From assembly GCA_031296075.1 (NCBI GenBank), contig JARLGK010000073.1, forward strand, positions 1 through 38,139: a stretch of 38,139 nt of DNA, given 5' to 3'. The notes under the pieces are model-generated. The model was not told the origin of the DNA. It saw nothing but the letters and a program-made list of their open reading frames with translations, and did not search any database. Numbering within the stretch: position 1 is the first letter of the stretch; each line of letters opens with the position of its first letter. Shown here piece after piece: positions 31,876 to 38,139 of the stretch. The position numbers and the translations under genes were made by a program. Source of the stretch: Candidatus Acidiferrales bacterium. Lineage in GTDB: Bacteria; Acidobacteriota; Terriglobia; Acidiferrales; UBA7541.

Positions 31876-32532
31876 CTAGCGCTTGATGATGGCGATGAAA
31901 CCAGCGTGGTCAAGCGCGACCTTGGCGGATTCGGCGGATCGCTCGTCCGGATACGGTCCGACCTGCACGCGATAGAAGTTGTCGGTCGAGGGCGTCACTA
32001 CGAAGGACGGGAAATGCTTCTGCTGCAGAACGCCGGCCATGGCCAGCGCGTCGCTTTCATGCGTGAGCGCGGCGATCTGCAGCACGACGGATCCTTTTAT
32101 CATCCTAGGCGCCTGAAAACGCGCGGCGGCCGGGACCGTCTTGGCATTGGCAACGTGCGCGGCAGGAGCGGAGTTCGTCGGGCGCATGGCAACGGCCGTG
32201 GACGGAGCCGCCGTGGTTACGGACGGCTTGGCAACCGGGTCCATGTGGTTATCGTTCTTCTTAGCGTAGAAATCCCATTCGTTATTTGCGGGAGCGGGCG
32301 CGGCTGCAGGCGGAGCCTCGACTTCCTTCGGTTTCACCGACGGGCGAACGGACGTCGCGCCGTTTTCAAGCGAGTCCGCGGCGTGCACCGGGCCGCCGTA
32401 TTGGTTGTGGCCCATCACGTAGCCGAGCGTGAAGAAAACTCCGCACAGCAACACGACGCCCAGAAAAAGACTCACCAGGTGCCTGCTTTCCAGCACCCGG
32501 TCACCGCCTCCGCGTTTTCCGTTTCCAGCCAT
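31876..32532 (-). CDS. SPOR-domain membrane protein
   Basis: 218 residues. A single membrane segment (LVSLFLGVVLLCGVFFTLGY, about 19-38) is followed by an Ala/Pro-rich periplasmic linker and a C-terminal SPOR domain (about 140-218: VVLQIAALTHESDALAMAG, FYRVQVGPYPDERSAESAK). SPOR domains bind peptidoglycan stripped of stem peptides, typically at division sites. This suggests a role in envelope growth or division, but the linker and N-terminus are not specific. The ATG at 32532 has GAGGA close upstream. It follows the slipin gene by 6 nt on the same strand, so the two are co-transcribed. Confidence 0.88.
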   Translation of the reverse strand: MAGNGKRGGGDRVLESRHLVSLFLGVVLLCGVFFTLGYVMGHNQYGGPVHAADSLENGATSVRPSVKPKEVEAPPAAAPAPANNEWDFYAKKNDNHMDPVAKPSVTTAAPSTAVAMRPTNSAPAAHVANAKTVPAAARFQAPRMIKGSVVLQIAALTHESDALAMAGVLQQKHFPSFVVTPSTDNFYRVQVGPYPDERSAESAKVALDHAGFIAIIKR

Positions 32533-32538
32533 TTTCCT

Positions 32539-33312
32539 CTATTTCTTCTCGGCGAACGCTTTGACCCACTGCGAAATAATGTCCACCGGCAGCGGGAAGA
32601 CGATCGTCGTATTCTTCTCGACGCCGATTTCGGTCAGCGTCTGCAAATAGCGAAGCTGAATCGCCGCGGGCTGCCTTTCCAGGATCTCCGCCGCATCCGC
32701 CAGTTTGGCCGATGCTTCAAACTCGCCCTCGGCGTGAATGATCTTCGCCCGGCGTTCACGCTCGGCCTCCGCCTGCTTGGCGATGGCGCGCTGCATGTTC
32801 TCCGGAATATCGACTTGCTTGACCTCAACCTTCGTTACCTTGATACCCCAGGACTCGGTATCCTGGTCAAGGATTTGTTGCAGCTTCGCGTTTACCTTTT
32901 CGCGCTCCGACAGAATGGCATCCAGCTCGAACTGGCCGATCAGGCTGCGCAGCGTGGTCTGGGCGAGCTGCGAAGTGGCGTACAGGTAGTTCTGCACCTG
33001 CGAAAGCGCAAGATTTGCGTCCACCACGCGGAAATAGCAGACCGCATTCACCTTCACGGAAACGTTGTCGCGCGTGATCACGTCCTGCGGCGGGACGTCG
33101 AGCGTCTCAATGCGCAACGAAATTCGCGTAAGCTTGTCGATCGGGTAGAGGACGAGCTGCAATCCGGCCCCCTTGGCCTCGGGCAGCATCCTCCCCAGAC
33201 GCAGGACCACCCCGCGTTCCCATTCCTTGATGACGTAAATCGAGTTGAAAAACCAGAATAGGAAGATGAGAACAGCGGCCACCATTCCGAGCGTCACAAA
33301 ATCGAGATTCAT
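32539..33312 (-). CDS. Slipin (SPFH/Band 7 membrane protein)
   Basis: 257 residues. An N-terminal membrane segment (VTLGMVAAVLIFLFWFFNSI) is followed by an SPFH domain: KEWERGVVLRLGRML, GLQLVLYPIDKLTRISLRIE, VITRDNVSVKVNAVCYFRVV, then an Ala/Glu-rich helical part (AIAKQAEAERERRAKIIHAE) and a C-terminal hydrophobic-rich end. Slipins form oligomeric membrane scaffolds and are classically encoded next to NfeD proteases that cut them; the next gene upstream is nfeD. The ATG at 33312 has AAGGAG 7 nt upstream. The order nfeD-slipin-SPOR on one strand, with 69-nt and 6-nt gaps, indicates an operon. Confidence 0.93.
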   Translation of the reverse strand: MNLDFVTLGMVAAVLIFLFWFFNSIYVIKEWERGVVLRLGRMLPEAKGAGLQLVLYPIDKLTRISLRIETLDVPPQDVITRDNVSVKVNAVCYFRVVDANLALSQVQNYLYATSQLAQTTLRSLIGQFELDAILSEREKVNAKLQQILDQDTESWGIKVTKVEVKQVDIPENMQRAIAKQAEAERERRAKIIHAEGEFEASAKLADAAEILERQPAAIQLRYLQTLTEIGVEKNTTIVFPLPVDIISQWVKAFAEKK

Positions 33313-33381
33313 CTCTGACTCCTTCGTACCATTGGGGCAAGAATCCCACGACGAAGAAAACGTTCGTCGTGGCTTCCAAAT

Positions 33382-34764
33382 CTAAGCGGGCCGAGGATTG
33401 ACCGGCTCGACTTCGAGCGTCAGCCCGTCCACTTTACGCACGCGCACCCGCGCGCCTTTCGGAATCGTTTGACCCACGGGTCCCGCGGCGCGCCACAACT
33501 CGCCGTGGATGCGCACCATTCCGATCGCAACACCTTCTCCCGGCGCAGAGCCAACCGGCTCGGTGACTTCCCCTTCCTCCGCCAGCAGCTCTTCTTTGCC
33601 AGTTGCCTGCTTCCACGAGCGCGACCGCAGCACGAGCCGCATCAAGACGATCACGATCACCGCAAACGGAAGCGCCACGCCGAGCGCAGTTCCCAGGCTG
33701 ACGCCCATGCCGGTCCACGGCGTTCGAATCAGGAAGAGTGCTCCCAACACCATCGAGATCACGCCCCCTACCCCGAGCACACCATGGGTCGGATACTTTG
33801 CCTCCAGGACGAACAGGCCCAGCGCGAGGACGATGAGCAGCAGTCCGGCTAAATTCACGGGAAGCATCTGCATGGAAATGATGGCCAGCACGAGCGCGAT
33901 TGCGCCGATCACGCCCGGGGCAAAAAGGCCGGGATGCGTAAACTCGGTATAGATCCCGAGAGCGCCGGCGATCAACAGGATGAAGAAAACATCCGGTTCC
34001 ACGATGCGCGAAAGAAACTTTTCGCGGACCGTCATGCTGACGGGCACGGTCGAGACATTTGAGAGCGCGAGCTGCACGGTTGAGCCGTCAAAACGCGTGA
34101 TCGTGCGGCCGTCGAGCTTGGCGATCAGATCCTCGGGAGACGTCGCAACGAAGTCGATCAACTTGCCATCGAGCGCTTCCTGCGCGCTGAAGGCCTTTGC
34201 GTCGGTGACCGCCGTGGCCGCCAATTCCGCATTCCTGTTCCGCTTGCTGACGTAGCTGCGGAGGTACGCGGTCGCTTCGTTCAAAATCTTATTGTGCAGC
34301 GTTTCGTCGATCTTGGCCGGCTGGCCGAACATTTCCATGATTGGCGACGCTGCGCCCGTATCGGTGCCGGGCGACATGGCGGCGACGTCGGCGGAGAGCA
34401 GTATGAAGAAACCGGCGGAAGCGGCACGCGATCCAGTGGGATTGACGAAAGTGACGACCGGGACCGGCGAACTAAGAATCGCCTGGATGATCGAGCGCAT
34501 GGAGGTGTCGAGGCCTCCGGGCGTGTTGATGGTGATCAAGATCAAGGTCGCGTGCTCGCGGCCGGCCTGCTCGATTCCATTGACGAGGTACTCGGCCAGG
34601 ATCGGTTCGACATCGCCGTCAACCCGAAGCTGCACGACGGTGGCTGGGGACGGCGAAGTGGCAGGTGCGGAAACGGGCGCCGCGGCACGAGCGGCAAAGA
34701 CCAGCGACGGCGCGACGACGGCACACACAATGAGAAGCAGTCGCCGCAATAACTGGAAAGCCAT
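33382..34764 (-). CDS. NfeD-family ClpP-class membrane serine protease
   Basis: 460 residues, long-form NfeD. A signal peptide (MAFQLLRRLLLIVCAVVAPS) precedes a ClpP-like protease domain (about 43-230) with TINTPGGLDTSMR and the nucleophile-bearing GSRAASAGFFILLSADVAAM (Ser116). Several membrane segments follow (FFILLIAGALGIYTEF, VIGAIALVLAIISMQM, LAGLLLIVLALGLFVLEA, VLGVGGVISMVLGALFLI, ALGVALPFAVIVIVLMRLVL) and a C-terminal OB-fold domain (GMVRIHGELWRAAG, then GARVRVRKVDGLTLEVEP). It probably acts with the adjacent slipin in membrane protein quality control. The ATG at 34764 starts the signal peptide; TATACT lies 11 nt upstream and there is no Shine-Dalgarno. Confidence 0.92.
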   Translation of the reverse strand: MAFQLLRRLLLIVCAVVAPSLVFAARAAAPVSAPATSPSPATVVQLRVDGDVEPILAEYLVNGIEQAGREHATLILITINTPGGLDTSMRSIIQAILSSPVPVVTFVNPTGSRAASAGFFILLSADVAAMSPGTDTGAASPIMEMFGQPAKIDETLHNKILNEATAYLRSYVSKRNRNAELAATAVTDAKAFSAQEALDGKLIDFVATSPEDLIAKLDGRTITRFDGSTVQLALSNVSTVPVSMTVREKFLSRIVEPDVFFILLIAGALGIYTEFTHPGLFAPGVIGAIALVLAIISMQMLPVNLAGLLLIVLALGLFVLEAKYPTHGVLGVGGVISMVLGALFLIRTPWTGMGVSLGTALGVALPFAVIVIVLMRLVLRSRSWKQATGKEELLAEEGEVTEPVGSAPGEGVAIGMVRIHGELWRAAGPVGQTIPKGARVRVRKVDGLTLEVEPVNPRPA

Positions 34765-34775
34765 CACGGATGCGT

Positions 34776-34781
34776 AGTATA
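34776..34781 (-). promoter_or_regulatory. Extended -10 upstream of nfeD
   Basis: Minus strand TGC-TATACT (five of six) ends 11 nt before the nfeD ATG; there is no Shine-Dalgarno. Preceded by CCCT, it closely resembles the ksgA site (GTTGCTACACT). Confidence 0.48.
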
Positions 34782-34827
34782 GCAAGGGATTGAACTGGCG
34801 GCGCGAAAGATCGTCTGGCCTAAAGTC

Positions 34828-34865
34828 TTGACACAGAGTTCACAGAGAAGGCACAAAGCACACGG
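34828..34865. repeat. CACAGAG-type dispersed repeat
   Basis: TTGACACAGAGTTCACAGAG followed by AAGGCACAAAGCACACGGGG, built on CACAGAG/CACAAAG heptads. I recognise this as a kind of short degenerate repeat scattered in intergenic DNA of many bacteria. The remainder of the 136-nt gap before the 34901 gene shows nothing else. Confidence 0.4.
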
Positions 34866-34900
34866 GGAAATCGCGGGCGAAGGATTTGGGCGGAAAAACG

Positions 34901-35323
34901 TCAGTCGAGGGGCTCGGCGTCGATGCCGACATTTGTTTCGCCGGCCGCTTTCTTTTCGTTGTACTTCTTCACCCAGGCGGCGAAGCTTTTCCCCGCGGCG
35001 GTGTCGCGTCCGGTGAACGCGAGCGCGGCGATTTCACTGTAAGGCACCGAGACTTTGTCCGTGCCGTCCTTCGGCATCACGCGGACGAAGCAGTCCGCGA
35101 GCGACGGTCCCTTGATCTTGCGATCGAACAAATATCCTTCGACTTTCTGGCCGCTCTTCAGCGTGATGGTCAAATCGCCGCGGTAATCGAACGCCTTCTC
35201 CAGGGCCTCGCGAATTTCGGCATCGGTGGAAAGCGCGGGAATCCAGCCTTCGAGATTTTCGTGGGCGAAACCGAGATGCTCTTCGTCGCCTTCGGCTGGG
35301 GAAGTCCTGTGGATTTCGGACAT
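34901..35323 (-). CDS. Small protein of unknown function next to hpnH
   Basis: 140 residues, soluble, no signal peptide. A short N-terminal helical part (NLEGWIPALSTDAEIREALE) leads into a strand-rich domain reminiscent of Sm-like/PRC-type folds (DLTITLKSGQKVEGYLFDRK, then RVMPKDGTDKVSVPYSEIAA and LAFTGRDTAAGKSFAAWVKK). I do not recognise a named family. The ATG at 35323 is 15 nt after the hpnH stop and has no Shine-Dalgarno, so its translation probably depends on that of hpnH. This suggests a role linked to hopanoid synthesis or handling, but only by context. Confidence 0.78.
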   Translation of the reverse strand: MSEIHRTSPAEGDEEHLGFAHENLEGWIPALSTDAEIREALEKAFDYRGDLTITLKSGQKVEGYLFDRKIKGPSLADCFVRVMPKDGTDKVSVPYSEIAALAFTGRDTAAGKSFAAWVKKYNEKKAAGETNVGIDAEPLD

Positions 35324-35338
35324 GGCTAGTTGAAAACG

Positions 35339-36442
35339 CTAGGCCTTCGGGGACGTCATGATCTGCACGAGCTGGCCGGAGTCTTTCCCCGGATTGCCGG
35401 AGGCGCCGCCCATCACGTCGGGATCTTTGTACCGGTTGAACAGCGTGGCGCGCACGGTGCTCAAGAATCCGCCGATGGAGCCGAAGGTATCGTTCACGGC
35501 GGTCGCTTCATACCCGCTGTGGACCATGCAATTCGCGCACTTGGGATTCCCGCTCTCGGTGCCGTAGCGATCCCAATCCGTCTCGCGGATGAGTTCGTCG
35601 AACGTGTCGGCATAGCCGTCCTGCAATAGATAGCAGGGCTTCTGCCAGCCGAAGATGTTGAAAGTGGGCATGCCCCACGGCGTGCATTTATACTGGCGCT
35701 TGCCCATGAGGTATTCAAGAAACAACGGGCTCATGTTGAACCGCCAGTTTTCAGCGCGGTTGCTCAAGATTTCGCGGAAAAGATTGCGCGTCTTCTTTCG
35801 CGTCAGAAAATGCTCCTGGTCCGGAGCTTTGTTGTAGGTGTAGCCGGGCGAAAGCATCATGCCCTCGACGCCCAACTCCATCATGTCGTCGAAGAATTGG
35901 CGGACGCTCTCGGGATTGGCGCCCTCGAACAGCGTGGTGTTGGTGGTGACGCGAAAGCCGCGCTCGAGCGCCAGACGAATGCCGTTCACCGCGACATCAT
36001 AGGTGCCTTCGCGGCAGACCGAGAAATCGTGGTGCTCGCGCTCGCCATCCATGTGGACTGAAAACGACAGATACTTCGTGGGCATGAATTCGTGGAGGCG
36101 CTTCGCGAGGAGCAGCGCGTTGGTGCAGAGGTAGACGTATTTCTTGCGCGCGACGAGTCCCTTCACAATTTCGGCAATTTGGGGATGCAGCAGGGGCTCG
36201 CCGCCCGGGATGCTGACCACGGGCGCGCCGCATTCATCCACGGCGCGAAAACACTCTTCGGGACTCAGGTTCTTCTTCAGGACGTGAGCCGGATACTGAA
36301 TCTTCCCGCAGCCGGCGCAGGCTAAGTTGCAGCGCAGCAAAGGCTCGAGCATCAGCACGAGCGGATACTGCTTCCGCCCTTTCAGCCGCTGGCCGATCAC
36401 GTAAGACGCGACCGTCCACATCTGCGATACAGGCACGCCCAT
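35339..36442 (-). CDS. hpnH: Hopanoid biosynthesis radical SAM protein HpnH
   Basis: Radical-SAM enzyme that attaches the 5'-deoxyadenosyl group of SAM to a hopene, giving adenosylhopane, the first step of the extended hopanoid side chain. 367 residues. The iron-sulfur site is C38-x3-C42-x2-C45 in LLRCNLACAGCGKIQYP, followed by SIPGGEPLLHPQI. Other HpnH phrases are YLSFSVHMDGEREHHDFSV, SPGYTYNKAPDQEHFL, KCTPWGMPTFNIFGWQKPCY and NPKCANCMVHSGYEATAV, the last ones carrying extra cysteines. The ATG at 36442 has GAGGG 7 nt upstream. No other hopanoid gene (hpnG, shc) lies in the window; those must be elsewhere. Confidence 0.95.
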   Translation of the reverse strand: MGVPVSQMWTVASYVIGQRLKGRKQYPLVLMLEPLLRCNLACAGCGKIQYPAHVLKKNLSPEECFRAVDECGAPVVSIPGGEPLLHPQIAEIVKGLVARKKYVYLCTNALLLAKRLHEFMPTKYLSFSVHMDGEREHHDFSVCREGTYDVAVNGIRLALERGFRVTTNTTLFEGANPESVRQFFDDMMELGVEGMMLSPGYTYNKAPDQEHFLTRKKTRNLFREILSNRAENWRFNMSPLFLEYLMGKRQYKCTPWGMPTFNIFGWQKPCYLLQDGYADTFDELIRETDWDRYGTESGNPKCANCMVHSGYEATAVNDTFGSIGGFLSTVRATLFNRYKDPDVMGGASGNPGKDSGQLVQIMTSPKA

Positions 36443-36499
36443 TCAGTCGCCCTCAGTCACTGCCACACGCGCACACGAATTCCAACTGTTACATTCCCT

Positions 36500-36528
36500 A
36501 TGATGCCATGTTCGGTGGCTAGTGTGAA
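36500..36528 (-). promoter_or_regulatory. Promoter for hpnH
   Basis: Minus strand -35 TTCACA (36528-36523, five of six), 17-nt spacer, -10 CATCAT (36505-36500, four of six), with a leader of about 50 nt to the ATG. The rest of the 162-nt gap shows no gene. Confidence 0.45.
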
Positions 36529-36604
36529 CCAGCGATGTTGCTCTGCGCCAAATGCTGCTCAGTTAGCCACTCCCGGCGGTGCACCGGCGTCGAGCTGGCA
36601 GCGG

Positions 36605-37435
36605 TCAGTTCGTGGCAGGCTTGGGAGGAGGCTCCGTGGCGTAGGCGGGATGAACCCGCAGCACCTCCTGCACGCGCGCGTCCTTGAGCACCGACGCGAA
36701 ATCGGGATCTTTCTCGGCGGAGCGGAATTGCTTGTAGCCTTCGTCGCGAGCCAGTTTCAGGTAACGCGCGGCACGCTCGGCATCGCCAATCCTCGCGAAG
36801 GATTTCGCTAGGGTGAAATTCAGCGAACCCGGATCGGCGGAAGTGCGTTGTTGCAGGACCGATCCGGAAGTGCCCTTATGGTCGAAGACTTCGGGATCGA
36901 GCGCAAGGGCCTTGTTGAAGACTTCGAGCGCCTTCGGGAACTCCTTGATGCTGCAATAGGCGTAACCAAGATTGGTGTAAACCGTGGGAAGGGCGTTGCC
37001 CGTGGCGATCGCCTTTTTGTAATACTTGATCGCCTTGCCGTAACGCTGGCTTGAATACTCGACGGTGCCGAGATTGTTCAGGGCGTTCGCGGAAGTCTTG
37101 TCCGCGCGCGCGGCGAGCTTGTAATAATGTTCCGCTTGTTCGGCGTCGCCGAGCTGCTGATAGGCCATACCAACGTAGTTGAGAAGCTTCGCATTGCGAG
37201 GATCGTCGATCAGAATGGTCTGGTAGGCTTTGGCGGCCTCGGCATACTCCTTGCGGGCCATCATCAACTCGGCGCGCATCTCAGCCACTTCGCGGGGCGT
37301 CATTGCGGACGCTTTCGAGCCTTCGGTGGCGGTGTCGGCAGGAGTGGTGCCGAGCGGGGCTTGGGGAACCTGTTGAGCTCGGACAGTTCCGGCAAGTAGA
37401 ACGAATGGGATTGCGAAGAGGGCGAAACGCCTCAT
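36605..37435 (-). CDS. Secreted TPR-repeat protein
   Basis: 276 residues. A signal peptide (MRRFALFAIPFVLLAGTVRA, cleavage likely after RAQ) precedes four or more tetratricopeptide repeats, for example AKLLNYVGMAYQQLGDAEQA, ANALNNLGTVEYSSQRYGKA and PTVYTNLGYAYCSIKEFPKA, each followed by an EHYYKLA or KYYKKAI-like second helix. TPRs bind other proteins; a periplasmic scaffold is likely. The ATG at 37435 has AAGGAG 7 nt upstream, which favours it over the long frame open to 37651. It lies 40 nt downstream of the penicillin-binding protein on the same strand, so a link to peptidoglycan synthesis is plausible but unproven. Confidence 0.86.
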   Translation of the reverse strand: MRRFALFAIPFVLLAGTVRAQQVPQAPLGTTPADTATEGSKASAMTPREVAEMRAELMMARKEYAEAAKAYQTILIDDPRNAKLLNYVGMAYQQLGDAEQAEHYYKLAARADKTSANALNNLGTVEYSSQRYGKAIKYYKKAIATGNALPTVYTNLGYAYCSIKEFPKALEVFNKALALDPEVFDHKGTSGSVLQQRTSADPGSLNFTLAKSFARIGDAERAARYLKLARDEGYKQFRSAEKDPDFASVLKDARVQEVLRVHPAYATEPPPKPATN

Positions 37436-37475
37436 TGCCCTGCTCCTTGGCGCACCTGCGCCACCGCGGGCGGCC

Positions 37476-38139
37476 CTACGGCTTGGGTTTCGAGTTGTCC
37501 GCAGGCTGCTTGCTTCCTCCGAAGATACCAAATATCCGGTCGAGCAATCCCTTTTTCTTCTCAGGCTCTTCGGCCGATGGAGTTTCTGATTCGCCCGGCT
37601 TTTGCCCCGGTTTGGCCGTCTGCGCGGATTTCGGGCGCTGGTTCTGTGCACCGCCGAGAGGTTCGCCTGAAGTATTGACTGTCGGCGTGGGCGGCGCCGA
37701 GGAATTCTGTTCCTTGCCGAAGAGGTGCGTCAGCCAGCCCTGGCCGTTTTGCGCGTTCTGCCCGCCGTGAAGCTGGCAATACTGTGTAGGCTCGCTGCCG
37801 GCAATGAAGTATTCGTTCGCTACCTGCGGACACGATGGCGTAGCGAGCTCTCCACTTTGCGGATCGACAGCCTCTTGTATGATTCCCGCCGGCGGATCGA
37901 ACGATTGCGTGTTGCGATACATCGGCAACTCCACGGCGCGCTTCATGAACTCGCCCCAGATCGGCGCCGCGGCAGCGCCGCCCGCCAGACCCAAATCACG
38001 ATTGTCGTCGAAGCCAACCCAAACGACGCAGAGCAGGTTTGAGGTGTATCCCGCGAACCAACCATCTCGAGACGTGCCGGTTTTTCCCGCGGCGGGCGCC
38101 GCGAATCCGAGCTGCCGTACGGGAAATCCGGTGCCGTGA
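37476..38139 (-). CDS. Class A penicillin-binding protein, C-terminal part
   Basis: The 5' end lies outside the window. About 220 residues are visible. The third transpeptidase motif KTGTS is followed by RDGWFAGYTSNLLCVVWVGF and DDNRDLGLAGGAAAAPIWGE, which is characteristic of PBP1A/1B-type bifunctional enzymes (glycosyltransferase plus DD-transpeptidase). Behind the catalytic domain comes a low-complexity Ser/Pro/Lys-rich tail of about 110 residues with a short basic helix (KKKGLLDRIFGIFGG) near the end. The tail could contact partner proteins or the wall. It is in an apparent operon with the TPR protein. The missing part should hold the SxxK and SxN motifs. Confidence 0.92.
   Translation of the reverse strand, partial: HGTGFPVRQLGFAAPAAGKTGTSRDGWFAGYTSNLLCVVWVGFDDNRDLGLAGGAAAAPIWGEFMKRAVELPMYRNTQSFDPPAGIIQEAVDPQSGELATPSCPQVANEYFIAGSEPTQYCQLHGGQNAQNGQGWLTHLFGKEQNSSAPPTPTVNTSGEPLGGAQNQRPKSAQTAKPGQKPGESETPSAEEPEKKKGLLDRIFGIFGGSKQPADNSKPKP

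Noticed and set aside
31906-33261. Long plus-strand open frame (451 codons) opposite the SPOR and slipin genes
   Set aside because: It is antisense to two well-recognised genes, has an Arg/Gly/His-rich composition typical of GC-rich shadow frames, and matches no family.

Overview
The window looks like a chromosomal segment of a GC-rich, diderm, soil-type bacterium, most likely an Acidobacteriota member (Terriglobia/Acidobacteriia-like). This rests on an Oar-like TonB-dependent receptor with an N-terminal carboxypeptidase-regulatory domain, the hopanoid gene hpnH, a HAF-repeat lipoprotein, LytS/LytTR signalling, and dispersed palindromes of a kind I associate with acidobacterial intergenic DNA. 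The phylum call is inference. No rRNA, tRNA, CRISPR array, prophage or transposase gene was seen.

Layout. 1-5 kb: a minus-strand group (glgA, thioredoxin, Cys-rich CWC protein, DNA-3-methyladenine glycosylase tag) divergent from rsmA/ksgA, then a glycerophosphodiester phosphodiesterase. 5-11 kb: a plus-strand envelope-signalling block: small membrane proteins, a LiaF-like protein, a LytS-type histidine kinase overlapping its LytTR response regulator, a receiver-Hpt protein and a secreted protein. 11-12.7 kb: an ECF sigma factor, zinc-finger anti-sigma factor and zinc-ribbon membrane protein in one overlapping minus-strand operon. 12.7-15.7 kb: the TldD/TldE metalloprotease pair. 16-20.5 kb: a HAF-repeat lipoprotein, a secreted SGNH hydrolase and a secreted unknown, embedded in a cluster of palindromic repeats. 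20.5-23 kb: ahcY and metK (S-adenosylmethionine cycle). 23.3-27 kb: the TonB-dependent receptor with an apparent fragment of a second receptor behind its stop. 27.3-31.6 kb: prfB with a programmed +1 frameshift, a secreted unknown, a 51-residue glycine-rich membrane protein, a CsbD-like protein, and lnt. 31.9-38.1 kb: SPOR protein, slipin, NfeD-type membrane protease, an unknown small protein, hpnH, a TPR protein, and the C-terminal part of a class A penicillin-binding protein cut by the window end.

How the genes fit together. Much of the window concerns the cell envelope: peptidoglycan synthesis (PBP), lipoprotein acylation (lnt), hopanoid side-chain synthesis (hpnH, which uses SAM, made by metK), membrane quality control (NfeD plus slipin), outer-membrane import, and two signalling systems that could sense envelope state (the LiaF-like/LytS/LytTR block and the ECF sigma/anti-sigma operon). 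The links between these systems are inference from proximity.

The most unusual observations are: (1) a family of five dispersed elements at 16.0-20.4 kb whose flanks are conserved while the central palindrome changes sequence but stays self-complementary; (2) five genes (ksgA, glycerophosphodiesterase, the 20.17 kb secreted protein, lnt, nfeD) with a -10-like hexamer 10-11 nt before the ATG and no Shine-Dalgarno, suggesting leaderless mRNAs; (3) a Lia-like envelope module paired with LytS/LytTR regulators; (4) the prfB recoding site; and (5) the in-frame receptor fragment behind the TonB-dependent receptor.
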